NCBI GenBank assembly: GCA_034359265.1
Contig: CP136893.1
Coordinates: 28,528,001-28,592,000, forward strand
Origin: Canna indica
Taxonomy: Eukaryota; Streptophyta; Magnoliopsida; Zingiberales; Cannaceae
Length of the DNA stretch: 64,000 nucleotides
Direction of reading: 5' to 3'
This document shows, in pieces, positions 11,043-22,673 of this stretch (its first letter is position 1; every line of letters starts with the position of its first letter). Under the pieces are notes generated by a model. That model searched no databases and was not told the DNA's origin. It saw nothing but the letters and a program-made list of their open reading frames with translations. Made by a program: the position numbers and the translations under genes.

Positions 11043-12104
11043 TATTTAATATAAGTCCAGAAATCTCCTATAAGTTTTGAAGAAGTTTTAATACCTCTTC
11101 ATATTGGATGGGTGACATCGAGGAGGACACGTCCTTTGATGATGAAGCCCTGAGGGTGAAGAACAAATACACTCCAACTTCCACAAGGCCCAGTAAATTG
11201 CATAATTTTCTTCTCATCTGTGGAGTTCTATATTGACCAGGAATGCCCCATAGTTGTATCCAAAAAGGAACCTTGTTGAATTCATAATCCACCACCGGTT
11301 TGTTTGACACCCATTTACGAAGAACCATTAATTGATTTTTGAATAACTAGGGCTGATTACGTAGTATTTTTAGCATTTGGAGTTCATGATTGAAGTAGAA
11401 TTTATACACTTTTGTTTCAATTTCTTCACAACGCTAACCCGACAAATTATTCCAAATTCCTTGTAGAACTAGAATCAGTGTTGTGTGGGAGCAAGCACGG
11501 TCGAACCATAACTTTTCAAGAAGACAAAATTGCGGCGCTGCCAGTGTAGAAACACCTTTGTCGTCGTCTAGAATAAGGAAGAAGGAACCCATGTTGATGT
11601 CAGGAATGTGTGTGTCAGAAGGTGCGTTTGGAGGATGGGATTCTCTGCTTGATGATGTCATAAAGAGTCGCGGGAATGATGAAGGCGTGTAGTGCAACTT
11701 CAGTGTAAACAGGCTTCTACTACAGTTGAGCACCACCGGTGGAAGATACATACAATCAACAATACCCCTTCATCGGTAGCAGGCAGGTGATGCAATACAA
11801 CCCACAATACTCCTTACAACAGATGATCACCACCGAGAGAAGTAGGTGGGTGGTTGGAATTGAAGAAGGTGCGAGCAGTAGCCTCGTTCCGATAGCGGAA
11901 GAGAAGTCGGGGAAGATGAAGCGGACAACTAGAGTGCCTTACCAAATCCAACACCGATACTGAAGCGGAAGATAAGCCTTGAAGTAATGAATGGTAGAGA
12001 TGATGCTGGTGATTAGAACTACACTTGCTCCGACAGCGAATCAGTAGAAGACCACCAAGAGATGTTGCAGCTGAAGTTGGGGACTGAAAAAGCCTACTTT
12101 ACTG
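11043..12104 (-). mobile_element. LINE ORF1 5' part and upstream region, between CACTA-1 and Copia-1
   Basis: The frame at 11068-11328 (minus) reads WVSNKPVVDYEFNKVPFWIQ followed by LWGIPGQYRT, the DUF4283 signature of plant LINE ORF1. It continues directly into the zinc knuckle that ends at 6934 once the CACTA is removed. The frame at 11434-11751 covers the ORF1 N-terminus (FFLILDDDKGVSTLAAPQF). From 11760 to 12104 there is GA-rich 5' untranslated sequence, resuming at 17113. Confidence 0.75.
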
Positions 12105-12386
12105 TAATGAAGTTAACAAGAGATAGGTAATGAAGAAGATGAGAGAAATGGCTAAGGAAACAAAGATGATTTATTCATAGCGGTAATGAGTATTTATACA
12201 TGTAAGTAGATGATTACATCCGTTGATATAAAACAAAAAGAAGACACGTGGCTGGATCGTAGAAGTGGTTGAAATGAGTTGTCGTGCATGGTACTGTGCA
12301 CGAGAGCAGCTGAGCGAAATAACTTTGATGCCTCGATTGTTTACCTGATACTAAATCATATCATATTAGGATTTTAATCCTTTATA
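12105..12386 (-). repeat. Copia-1 3' LTR
   Basis: This 282-bp LTR reads, on the minus strand, TATAAAGGATTAAAATCC at its start and CTTCATTA at its end. It matches 16581-16866 at roughly 95 percent. It contains cacgtggc where the other LTR has a 4-bp longer cacgtacgtggc. Confidence 0.95.
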
Positions 12387-12460
12387 TGCCCCCTCAAGAA
12401 AGGTAGCAATATCTGTGATACCTATCTTGGATCTGTGATCAAAAAATTACTTTGTGGAGA

Positions 12461-15400
12461 CTACTTTTGTGAGAGAATCTGCGAGTTGTTGATTGGAAAA
12501 AAACATAGCTGATCATTAGAATTTTGTTGCCAACTTGTTCTCACAAAATGGTAGTCGGTGTGTAAGTGTTTGATCTGGCTATTGAAGGCATGATTATTTG
12601 ATAGAAAGGTCACCCCTAGGTTGTCACAAAGAACACTTGGAGTGAATGGAATTGGAATTGTAAGTTCTTGCAATAGATTTTTGACCTAGTTTATCTTTGC
12701 TGTTGCATTTGCTAATGCTTGATATTCTGCTTATGTTGATGACATGGCAACTGTGTGTTGCTTCTTCGAAGACCAGCTCATGGGAGTGCCACCAAGAAAG
12801 GTGACGTAAGCCTCCGTGGAACAGCAATCGTCAACATTGCCCCCCTCCCCCCCCATCTGAGTCAGATAATACTTTTAATGACAAGGGGAGATGTGGTGCA
12901 ATACATAGATCAAGATTCTGTGTGGCTTTGAGATAGTTGCCTGCCAGTGAGATGCTCGTGGGCGATGCATGAACTAAGAAAGACAATTGACCACAAAACA
13001 AATATCAGGTCTAGTAAAACTCAAGTATTGAAGTGCTCCAACAACACTTATGTATTGAAGAGGTTCAATAGGCTCAGAGTTGTCATGTAGTTGAAGTGTG
13101 ACTTTGGAGGCTAAAGGAGTTTTGACTCCCTTTGCATCAGACATCTTGAACTTGTGCAATATATCTGAGATGTATTTCTTTTGGGACAAAAGCAAATCTT
13201 TGGGAGTTTGAATTACTTCAATTCCTAAGAAGTAAGAAAGTGACGGTAAGTCCTTGAGTGAGAACTTGTTTGACAAGGCCAAATAAACTTCTTGAAGTTT
13301 TGCTTCAGAGATGCCTGTTAAGATTATATCATCGACATACAGTAGTAAAAAAAATTTGAATTTTGAGATAAGTAACATGAACAGAGAGCTGTCTAACTTT
13401 GATTCTTTGGACCTAATAAAGAAAATGTAATTTTTGATCTCGTTGAACCAAGCTCGCGGAGCTTGTTTCAAGCCATAGATGACTTTGTTCAACTTGCAAA
13501 CATATGAAGGATGTTCCTTACTGATAAATCCTGGAGGTTGGAGGTTGGGCCATGTAAATATCATCTTCTAAACTGTCGTGTAAGAAAGCATTGTTACATC
13601 AATCTAATAAAGAGGTCATTTGTTTACCGTTGCAAGTGTAAGTTATATCCTGATAGTTGTAGGCTTAACTACATGACTGAAAGTGAGATTGAAATTAATA
13701 CTTGGGCGCTGATTAAATCCCTTTGCAACCAACCTACCCTTATATCTTTCAATCTCACAATTTTCTTGTTGTTTAACTTTGAAAATCCACTTAAACCCAA
13801 TTATATTCTAAGAAGGGTGAGGAGGAACTAGAGTCCAGGTTTTATTCTTGGTCAGTGCTTCGAATTCATTCACCATGGCTTGTCTCCACTAATCACTCTT
13901 CAAGACTTGTTTCACTGTCACTGGAGTATCTACACAAATGAATAATGCATTGTAATCTAGGGGTTTCCGAGGTTTGAATATATTATTTTGAGACTTGGTT
14001 GTCATTCGAGCTGGTTGCTCAACTTGAGGAGGTAACTGAGGACTTCTCTCAGCCTGTTCATTGCTCGAGATCGAACAAGTATTAGGACTTGGAATAACAG
14101 ACAATGGTGGTTAGGCTACATGAAGAGAAGGTGATGATGGTGAAGGTATTGATGGTGGAGGTGTGGCTATGTCATAGGTAACAGGTACTTGTTCTGAAGT
14201 TGGTGGAGGTGGAGAGTCAGTGGAAGGAGTGACTTCATACCAGTCATTAGTATCGATCTGATAATGTTCGAGGAAGATGAAGTTGATTGGTTTTAAAAGG
14301 AAAGATGGTTTCGTGAAATACAACATGTCGAGAGATGAATATTCTGGAAGAAGAGATGTCCAAGCATTGATAAGAATGATATTTAATAGAATATCCTAGG
14401 AAGATACATGGCTTGGACTTTGGTTCAAGTTTACTTGTTGAGTAAGACTTGAGCCATGGATAACAAAGACATCCAAAGCTTTTCATGGAACTGTAGTTTG
14501 GAGAGTTTTTGAACAACTTTTGGTAAGGCGAATTGCCTTGTAACACAAGTGTAGGTAACTCGTTGATTAAGAATGTGGCAGTGGCACATGCATAAGGCCA
14601 AAATTTTAAAGGTAATGAGGCATGATGCAGTAAAGATGTGGTAGTCTCAAGTATGTGGTGATGACGTCGACTCTTTGTGGAGTGTGGGGAGGAGAAATGT
14701 AATGTTGAATGCTACATTTGATGAATGTATCAGTTAAAGTAATAAACTCTCCACCCCCATCAGAGTAAAAGTTAAAAATGGTGGTATTAAAAAGCATTTC
14801 TACAAGAGTTTTGAAATTGACAAACACACTCGCAACTTCAAATTTTGCTTTGAGAGGAAAAAGCCACATATATTTTGTGAAGTGATCCACTATTAACAAA
14901 TAGAATCTAAAGCTATCATCAGATATAACAAGGGAAGGACCCATACATCTGCATATAACAACCCTAAAGGTCGGCTGGTGCGCAAAGTGGATTCGAAGAA
15001 GGGGAGTCTTTGCTCTTATTACATGAACAAGCGTCACACTAATGTTGTAAAGGCTTAGAAATAGGTAAATGAAATGTAGAAATGAGGTACTTGAGTATTC
15101 TGGGATTAGGATGGCCAAGTTTGTGGCCGGTGCCAAATGTGGAGTGAAGCTTTATTTGGTGTTGAAGCAAAGTTGACTGAAGGAGAGATATCACCAATCC
15201 ATTCATACACATTCGACTTATTCAGACCTCGAGCAAGGATCAGATCTGTTTGAATATCCTTCACAACAAAGTAAGTGGGAAAAAAATCAGTAAAAACATT
15301 GTTATGAGTGCAGAATTGAGCTACAGAAATTAGATTTCTGTGTATATGAGGCGCACAAATAACTTCTTTCAGAATAAAATTATTTTCAGAACTTGTAACT

Positions 15401-16498
15401 ACTGAGTTACCCGTATGCCTTATGTTGATTGTCTTACCATCACCCATTGTGACACCTTCATCACCAGAGTACTCCGAAGCAAACTAAAGGATTTGACTGT
15501 CACTTGTGACATGGTGTGAAGGCCCGGAATCCATTACCCAATTGCCTTGTTGATTGGTTTGTCGACTGATATGGTAAGCTTGAGCTTCTTCATGATTATG
15601 AGATTTGGTTCTGCAAGTTTTTTGTAGAATGGCCAATTCTGTCGCATAGTTGACATTGCAGTATGATCCTATTGTTTTGAGGAGAAGAAGGTGGTCTCCA
15701 ATTGTTCTGTCGTGTACTGTTTTGTTGAGGTGATCTTCGCCAATTGGAAGATTGACTTGAGTACTGTTTCGGATTGAATAGCTTTATATTTTGATTTATG
15801 TTTGACTCTTGTTTTTGAGAGAATTGAGTAGTCACTGTTACTTTATTGGATCCATGCAACAGGAAGGCTTCATGGCCTCATAATTTGTCATGGAGTTCTT
15901 CTAATGATATGGCAATGCCACGCGATCTAATAGCTGCACTAATGTCATTATATTCGGAGCTTAAGCCTCCAAGAATTTTAATCACAAGTGTTGTGTTGCT
16001 GATCGGCGCATCAGCCATTGCCAATTCATTTGCAATGGTTCTTATTTCATTGTAGTAAATAGAGATTGATTTACTATCTTTGTTAATCCTGGACAACGAA
16101 TCTTGTAATGCATAAATTATCGATTGAGATTTATTAGCATACTGCAGTGCCAGTTTCTTCCAAGCTGCACAAGCAGTGGTAGAGGCAGCGCGCGATCACA
16201 GTGACTATCGTGTCGCTGGTTCAATAGACGCCATGATCGCGTGCCTGATCAGGCCATCTTGCTTGATCCAATTACGACGATCTGGGCTTCCGCTCGGAGG
16301 ACAGGGTAAAGAACCATCTATAAAGGATGTTAGATCATACCCAAGCAGCAAAAGCTCGTGTTGAGTCCTCCAGTTCAAGTAATTGCTGACGCCGACGAGC
16401 TTAATCGACAACTGCATAGTAGGATTGATCGTGATGATCTGGTTTGGAGTGACCGGATTGATCACTCCTTGATCCCCCAATGCTTCATTTGTCTCCAT
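12461..16498 (-). pseudogene. Copia-1 gag-pol polyprotein remnant
   Basis: The minus-strand frames, from 5' to 3', are as follows. The gag N-terminus is at 16498-16205, with KLVGVSNYLNWRTQHELLLL. Gag continues at 16096-15878 (SISIYYNEIRTIANEL). A damaged CCHC knuckle CQLCDRIGHSTKN is at 15596-15660. The pre-integrase part is at 15447-15160 (APHIHRNLISVAQFC). The integrase core is near 14650-14940, with VDHFTKYMWLFPLK and YSDGGGEF. The integrase-RT link is at 14546-14250 (FGCLCYPWLKSYSTSKLEPK). Reverse transcriptase is at 13564-12974 with an intact YVDD box and VIYGLKQAPRAWF. The RNase H end is at 12780-12461, with DYHFVRTSWQQ. Frameshifts and stops separate the blocks, so the element cannot make its own proteins. 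Confidence 0.9.
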
Positions 16499-16568
16499 GG
16501 CGATGACGAGAGGATACGAATGATCGGGAAAAAAAAAAAAAAAAAAGTGGTTCGGTGGAGCAGCTATA

Positions 16569-16580
16569 GCTCTGATACCA
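16569..16580 (-). other. Copia-1 primer-binding site
   Basis: On the minus strand tggtatcagagc immediately follows the 5' LTR end. It complements the 3' end of plant initiator tRNA-Met, the usual Copia primer. This fixes element orientation and the LTR boundary at 16581. Confidence 0.93.
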
Positions 16581-16866
16581 TAATGAAGTTAACAAGAGAT
16601 AGGTAATGAAGAAGATGAGAGAAATGGCAAAGGAAACAAAGATGATTTATTCATAGCAGCAGTGAGTATTTATACAGGTAAGTAGACGATTACATCCGTT
16701 GATATAAAACAGAAAGAAGACACGTACGTGGCTGGATCGTAGAAGTGGTTGAAATGAGTCATCGTGCATGGTACTGTGCACGAGAGCAACTGAGCGAAAT
16801 AACTTTTATACCTCCATTGTTTACTTGATACTGAATCATATCATATTAGGATTTTAATCCTTTATA
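16581..16866 (-). repeat. Copia-1 5' LTR
   Basis: This 286-bp LTR is nearly identical to 12105-12386. It is followed at 16867-16871 by tactg, which is both the Copia TSD and the first five bases of the MITE target duplication. Confidence 0.95.
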
Positions 16867-16875
16867 TACTGCACC

Positions 16876-17103
16876 GAGTGCAACTTCTATGGGCAGCCTG
16901 CTCATAGAAAACTTATGAACGAGTGGATATAGATTTTAAGCGACTGAATATAGATAGAAAGGGAATGAATATGTTCAACGACTGAATATGAATAAAAAGA
17001 GAATGGATCCATTCCCTTTCTCTCCATGTTCGGTCGCTTAAAGACTATATCCATTCAGTCGATAGAAACTTATATGGGCAGGCTGCCCATATAAGTTTTT
17101 TTC
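16876..17103. mobile_element. Mutator-like MITE, 228 bp, 9-bp TSD tactgcacc
   Basis: The termini are inverted repeats around aactt-tatgggcagcctgc. Each end is itself nearly palindromic (near 17070-17096 cttatatgggcag meets ctgcccatataag). The interior has a second inverted pair around agaaagggaatg. The flanks tactgcacc (16867-16875 and 17104-17112) give a 9-bp duplication, the length typical of Mutator-like elements. No coding capacity. Copia-1 later inserted into the left copy of this duplication. Confidence 0.85.
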
Positions 17104-17112
17104 TACTGCACC

Positions 17113-17540
17113 TAGGAAAGAAGCAAGCGGAAAAACAGTGCCTTCCTCCTTAAGCAAAATAGCACCACCGAGATAAGCAGACGGGGTGGGACTTAATGAA
17201 TGTGCGTGCTTTATACTCGGCTCAGTGGGGATGAGAAGTCAGTGAAGATGAACCAGACGGATGGTGCAATCACTCTGGCAGTAGACGAGAAGCCGGGACG
17301 TTGTGGACTGACAGTCGAAGAGGGAGATGCGAAAGGACAAAACTGTAGGTGCTCCTAGCAGCTGATGAACACCACCGGAAGAAAGAGGCAGACGAATAAG
17401 GGGGCTGAAGCAAGGGTGCAATAATTGGTTTACTGAGAGGGTGGCGAGAGGAGAAAAGCAATAAGATGCGGGAGAGAGGGGAGACGAGTAAAAGAAGACT
17501 GAATCGGCACCACGAGGAGGTGCAAAATTCGGAGGTGCAG
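17113..17540 (-). mobile_element. LINE 5' untranslated region, outer remnant
   Basis: Once the Copia and MITE are removed, this GA-rich sequence continues the LINE leader that stops at 12104. Similar phrases occur on both sides (for example gatgaac/gcagctgaagttgg near 12070 and gatgaaccagacgg near 17248). No protein is evident. The outer boundary is uncertain. Confidence 0.45.
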
Positions 17541-18170
17541 TACTTTTAACATTTTTAGAAAAATTAATGGTTTTAGCTTTTATGTATTAACTTTAATTAT
17601 ATAAAAATCCTACTATATATTTCGATGCATGAAATTAGCTCAGTTGGTGAAGTATATAATATTAAACTTGACTTAAGTAGTTTATGGTTGATCATATTAA
17701 TTACTTTAGGGTTAATTTTATTTTGACCCCTATAGTTTCACATATATGATTCCTAGTTTAACCCTTCGAATTTTAGAGATTACCACTAATTGGCTCTCAT
17801 AGTTTCAATTTTAATTATGTCACTCTTCATCCAATAATAGCTAAATCACAAACATGTGATTTATTATCATAAACAGTATAATTCACGTGCAACTCATGGA
17901 TATATACACATTATCAATACCTTCAGCAATAGCTCCTAAATTCATCAACCCTGACAAGTACTGCTCACAGACATGGGGAAGTTGCACATGCATGCTTCTT
18001 GGACGAGCTCCATGAGCACCCTTTGGAACTCCATCGTCGTATGCATCTCCTGCTCCTCCAACTCCAATCATATTCTCCTTGCTGAACAAGTCGCAGATCC
18101 CACCTTCATCCCACCTTCCATTCTCGAAATGAATTTGAAAAGTTATATGTAATCAAAATATCCTCTGGAA
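17541..18170. other. Intergenic sequence with unrecognised exon-like patch
   Basis: The sequence is AT-rich up to 17880. The segment 17704-17830 resembles one arm of the gggttaa...ggtc MITE family seen downstream. The minus-strand frame 17883-18089 has more balanced composition and encodes a GDAYDDGVPKGAHGARPRS-like stretch that I do not recognise; it may be a captured exon. No gene is called. Confidence 0.3.
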
Positions 18171-18174
18171 GGGT

Positions 18175-19143
18175 ATATTCTCTATGGTCGAAGCCGTTCG
18201 GATGTCTACAAAGTTCTGGATGGGTGATGGGACTAAATTGAGCTTAGCCTATGACATGATCCTTGGGTTCATGGCGGCACTCTTGAAAGACAAATTTTCT
18301 AAGCTCTTTCACCTGTCTAGCTAACCTCCTCTCGAAACGCACTTACTGTGGAGGTTAAGGTGTATGGCCTACATGGAGTTCCATTCAGTTGGGATATTTT
18401 GTTCTCCAACTTTGTTCCATTGCAATATCATTCTCTTGGCAAATGTCCTGTCGAATATTCTTACAATAACCAAAGATGACTCTTTCTCTTGGAAATAGAC
18501 ACAAAATGGTGACTTTACAACTTGCTAGCTCCTTCTACTACGTGCTCAATTACAGAGGTATTTCTGACTGTCATGCACACTTTCTTTGGCAACCGGCTTG
18601 CCCACCGAGTATCTAGACTATGAACTGGTTTGCTTACAAAAGTAGACTCCACGCCAAAGAAAGGTTGATTGCAAGAAATTTACAACTCAACCCAACTTGT
18701 CCTCTATGTAGTGCGGCTATAGAATCCAACCTCCATCTGTTCAGTGATTGTGTCACAAAGCAGGGCTGGCTACTCTTATGCGGGTTTTGCGAGTTTGCCC
18801 CTTTCTTAATTTCAAACCATGGTCCAGACTTCGGAATGATAACAATGTGATTACATTGAATAAGTTTAGATTAATTATGATTTGGCATTGGAAGATCTGG
18901 AATGAACAGAACGACAGATGTTTTGAGGAGATCAAAAATTCTAGCACAGAATTAGCCATCGAGGGGGGCTATCCTATTTAAATTTACACTGATTGCGATG
19001 TAATGTTGTTTTGTTCTTATATCTTCATTTTCTTCTCTAGGTTTGGGTAATGTATCCATCCACTTTACTCTCTCTCTTACTCACTTCTATTGTATTTCTC
19101 AACACTATTGATAAATACAAGATTTTCGGTTCTCAAAAAAAAA
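18175..19143 (+). mobile_element. 5'-truncated LINE, plus strand, with poly-A tail
   Basis: The plus-strand conceptual translation starts within the region after RT (KFWMGDGTKLSL, about 18208) and continues to a zf-RVT domain in the frame 18620-18850 (KSRLHAKERLIARNL, then CPLCSAAIESNLHLFSDC). It ends in an A-run at about 19133-19143. 5' truncation is usual for L1-type insertions. Stops and frameshifts are present. No target duplication was located. Confidence 0.75.
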
Positions 19144-19560
19144 ATCTAGTGGCACAACAAGATATTAGATAAATAAAGTCATACTTAGTAATTAAACATA
19201 ACGTGAAATCAGGGCAGAGTTAGGAATCAAAATTAAGGAGTCGGACTCAAATCCATAGATCATGAACAATATTATAATTGACAAAATAATTAAATATATT
19301 TTTTAAAAGATAATTCATTAAGTTATATATTAAAGTAAATAAATATTATCCATACATAATTCATAAGTATAAAAACATAACTTAAAGTCTTCTCGATGAA
19401 TTTTCACGTCTTGATAACATTGCATAATAATCTCATTGTCACTTGCACTGAAAATCTTTCTGAACAAATAGATTGAGTGGGCTACGTTACATGGTGATAT
19501 TTGTATGCATGGTTGGGGCGCTAGAAGCTGTGCGCAGAGCAATGATATTGTGTGGATGAG
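19144..19560. other. AT-rich intergenic sequence
   Basis: No gene or repeat boundary could be supported here. The phrase ggagtcggactcaaatccat around 19228 suggests old repeat material. Confidence 0.3.
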
Positions 19561-19564
19561 GCCA

Positions 19565-20390
19565 AATTAGCACTCGTCTAGGCACAAAACTGTACCTTCC
19601 CATCGATGCTAGCCAAGACATCAGGGTGGTGGTGGCCAACGATTCCAAACCATTGGGGATCAAGGTGAACTAACCATTAACATTGTGGTCGGAATCCGAA
19701 CAAGTCAAGGCAGAATTTTACAAGGTGCCACTTGGAGGCTTCAACATTGTGCTTGGCGTGTAGTGGCTGAGGACAATAGGCCCCATCACTTGAGATTTTG
19801 AAAAACAGTCCATGCACTTCATCTTTGGCCGACCTCGTTTATAGAAGTGGCAAAACGAGTCGACTTGCTAACTGCGTTGGCCGGAAATTCATCGCCCAGC
19901 ATAACCCGCAGAATTATGCGGGCCGCCCGGCACAGCCTACGAGCCTATAAAGTGCAGATTGCCTATGTTTATCACCTCTTACACCATCAACATCAATGAT
20001 GACATTGATAAATTCTTTTAATATTTAGCGGGTCAAACGAGCCAATTAAACATCAACATCAGAATTTTAATGACATTGATATCTTGATAAATCAACATCA
20101 GAATTACTACAATACTAATTTTTTTAATATCTAGGAGGCCAAATGGGCCGACCCGCTTCAGCCCGCAATGTTATGTGTCGGGCTAGCCCGGCCCGGCCCA
20201 GCATACAATAATCATGCCGTGCTATCGTGTCATGCCTATTTCTACCGCCCCTACCCTTGTACATCTCCATGGACTAGAATCAGCAACATATGACGCCAAA
20301 TTACATGCCATCCAACACTACTTTGAGCACCCTTCTCAAACTAAAATCACAACAATTATTCATATGTACTTATGCTGAAATTTTTGCTGA
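19565..20390 (+). pseudogene. Ty3/Gypsy polyprotein fragment (protease to RT entry), split by a hAT
   Basis: The plus-strand translation of 19620-19840 gives VVVANDSKPLGIKV, then FYKVPLGGFNIVLGV and IGPIT-DFEKQSMHFIFG. This is the aspartyl-protease tail and linker motif of plant Gypsy polyproteins. After the hAT insertion the frame picks up at 20262 with HLHGLESATYDAKLHAIQHY. Several stops are present and no LTRs were found around it, so it is an isolated fragment. Confidence 0.65.
19841..20253. mobile_element. hAT-type non-autonomous element, 413 bp
   Basis: The ends are TAGAAGTGGCAAAACGAG and the complement of TAGGGGCGGTAGAAATAGG, a diverged version of the tag-ggtggcaa ends seen at 29952 and 31654. 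The 8-bp flanks (ctcgttta and cccttgta) share 5 of 8 bases. It splits the Gypsy fragment at a point where the protein reading resumes. The centre holds GC-rich ggcccgcccgg motifs. No transposase. Confidence 0.6.
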
Positions 20391-21036
20391 ATCCAAGGGG
20401 CTTCCCTTTGTTCGTCATCGAGAGCATTGCATCCGATAAGGAAATTTGTTACTAACGACAAAGAAATTTGTTAGTGAATGCAATTTTTACAAACGAAAAC
20501 AACAGTCGTTGTTGAAAGTTATACCATATACTAACGGACAAGCTTTTAAGTGGGTGTAGAGCAAACTAGTGTTAACAAATTATGCATCTGTTAATAAAGT
20601 TGCTAAAGAATTTCATGAATTTGTTAGTGATGTATCTTCTGTACTAAGAAATTTTATGGGTCATTACTAAAACTAAAATGTTTTTTTTTCTTAACCCACA
20701 AACAAAACCTTTTTTTTCCCGCAAATAAAAAATTAATCCACCTTTTTTTCTTAATACTACAACAAAAGTCTCAATTATATGGTGGGATGTATGACGACTT
20801 ATCAGTTCAACCCCTTTTATGTTGCACTACATAGAGCTTTTTTTTAGTAACAAGCATATAAATTATATATCGTTTACCGTATTAGCGCACTAATCACCCG
20901 TGCAAAAAGCACAATATCTTTCTCTCTCGTATCCGCGTCCTAATTACCAATAGATTTTATGGACCGTTACTAAACATCCATATATATAAATTTCTTATTT
21001 TTTTATATTTTTCATCAGAAATCATCTCAGTATTTG
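20391..21036. other. Intergenic sequence with CACTA-like subterminal motifs
   Basis: Repeated aaatttgttagt/actaacggac motifs at 20440-20660 look like decayed CACTA subterminal repeats, but no CACTA terminus or duplication was found. Poly-T tracts follow at 20680-20750. Confidence 0.35.
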
Positions 21037-21215
21037 CGCTACAAGAAAATAAGTTTACACCGACAGATTTATTACCAACACATCTATTTTGTTGGCAATA
21101 CCGACGAATATATAATCAGTTGATAATTCAGATAATTTTATGAAATCCTTATTTTTTCTCTTTCCCTTTTATTTTTCAGCCAACAAAAACACAATTTTTC
21201 TCCAAATCCTGCGGG
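21037..21215 (+). mobile_element. CACTA family A terminal fragment, second copy
   Basis: It begins CGCTACAAGAAAATAAG, one base off the canonical CACTA end. It runs on with accgacaga, ttggcaatacc and tttttcagcc-aacaaaaac in the same order as the reverse strand of 2178-1980. Similarity fades after about 21215 and no partner end was found. Confidence 0.55.
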
Positions 21216-22664
21216 ACAACATTTTGAAATTATTTTCATGACCAAAGAAATAATTAATTTTTTGAAAAATACTTCAATTTTCATCAATTTCTTGAATTTT
21301 AATTCACACCCCTTCTCGGAATATATATATTCCACTCCAACCTGATTATATTCATTCTTTTGGAAATTCGACACATGACACAAATGGTCAAATTTTATCA
21401 AAGTGCCTCAAAAAGTAACTAAAAACATATAATAACAATGTTAATTTCAATTTTAACTACTGCTTATTGTTCTATCTATTTTCTATGTCTATTTCTAATG
21501 ATAGAAAAATGTGTGTCACTTTGGGTAAGAGTGTCCAATGAAAAAATATTTTATAAAATGCTATATTATGGTAATTTCAAGTGCCGTAACAAAAGAATTT
21601 TCAATAAAATATTTCTAAGTAGTACCCAAGCTTTGCTATTGTATCTAATTAAACTTTTCATTGTGCTTCTGTTAGAGACTTGAGTTTTGTCATCTGATTA
21701 GTGGCTCTCTCTGATCTTTTATTGTTTTTCCAATCTGCATTCTCTCTCAAAAAAAGGCAATGGACAATGGTTCACCCACTCCCGAGCAAGAAAGGGCTAC
21801 CAATTTATAGGTGAAGGATTGAGGTCGACTGGCATTCTGAACTCGTAATCTTCGACGGAGGAGGAGGGGCAAAGATTTCGAGTGCAAAAGTAAATTTCAA
21901 CTGAGGTGCATGGCGGAGAAGAAAACTCGATCTCCATGCGCTTTATCTGCCGAGGGAGGTGGTAACGCGGCTACTAAAATATTTGTTGTGAAATCTGTGC
22001 CGAAGAAGCAATTTGCACGTGAAAGGACAATGGTTCTGCTGTGAAAATACTGATAGAGATGAGATCTCTGGCTAAGATTGACTCCCAAAAATTTGGTCTA
22101 ATGAGGAGATTATACTGCGATGATGAGCTGGTCCAATGAGTGGTGTAGAGGCCCCAAAATTTTGGTCTCAATGTCCCATGTTCTCGGAATTTTCCTCTGT
22201 TGCGTGTAGAGAAACTCAAGAAGGATTCCCAAATGAGATGCTGCTGGATTGGCTGATAGGAAGGGGTCTAACGAGGAATTGATTTCAATTATGCTTCCGA
22301 AATTTTCAACTTCTAGAGAAAAGGCTCATGCATGCATAAAGTAGCTAAAATGGACTTAATGTAAGAGATCATGTCTGAATGGGCCTATTAGGCTGCAAGG
22401 CCTGGTTTGATAAAGGAATAAGACTGATTTTAATTAGGCTCAGTCCAACATGGTTCAATCTGATGGTTCAACTATAACTTGGTCAAATGAATTTGGATTT
22501 GAGTTCGGTTAGATTTGTTGAATTTGTTTTGGATTCAATTGGAATCAAAACTCAATAGAATATTTGGCTAGAAGACAAGTAAAAACAAGAGATATTCTAC
22601 CTTGATTTTTGAGGTTGTTGTTGGGGAATTATACAATACAATGAATTAAAAGGATTACAAAAAG
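21216..22664. other. Intergenic sequence, no supported gene
   Basis: 21216-21720 is AT-rich with no recognisable protein. Around 21900-22330 a short plus-strand frame (MAEKKTRSPCALSAEGGG) and following stops have the composition of an old LINE leader or ORF1, but no domain is visible. 22330-22664 is low complexity. Confidence 0.3.
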
Positions 22665-22673
22665 CATATTTTA

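Larger units (their letters stand above)
12105..16866 (-). mobile_element. Copia-1, full-length but decayed LTR retrotransposon, TSD tactg
   Basis: Two LTRs (12105-12386 and 16581-16866) flank a minus-strand internal region with gag, protease, integrase, reverse transcriptase and RNase H remnants in Copia order. A 5-bp duplication tactg lies at 12100-12104 and 16867-16871. The primer site tggtatcagagc (initiator tRNA-Met) directly follows the 5' LTR at 16569-16580, and a purine-rich cttgagggggca precedes the 3' LTR (12387-12398). The LTRs start TA and end TA instead of TG...CA. About 15 substitutions and one 4-bp indel separate them by eye. Confidence 0.95.

Noticed and set aside
17636..17700. 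tRNA-like A box (tagctcagttgg) suggesting a tRNA gene or SINE
   Set aside because: The A box is good but the B box position reads ggttgatcata, far from consensus, and no duplication or tail could be found.
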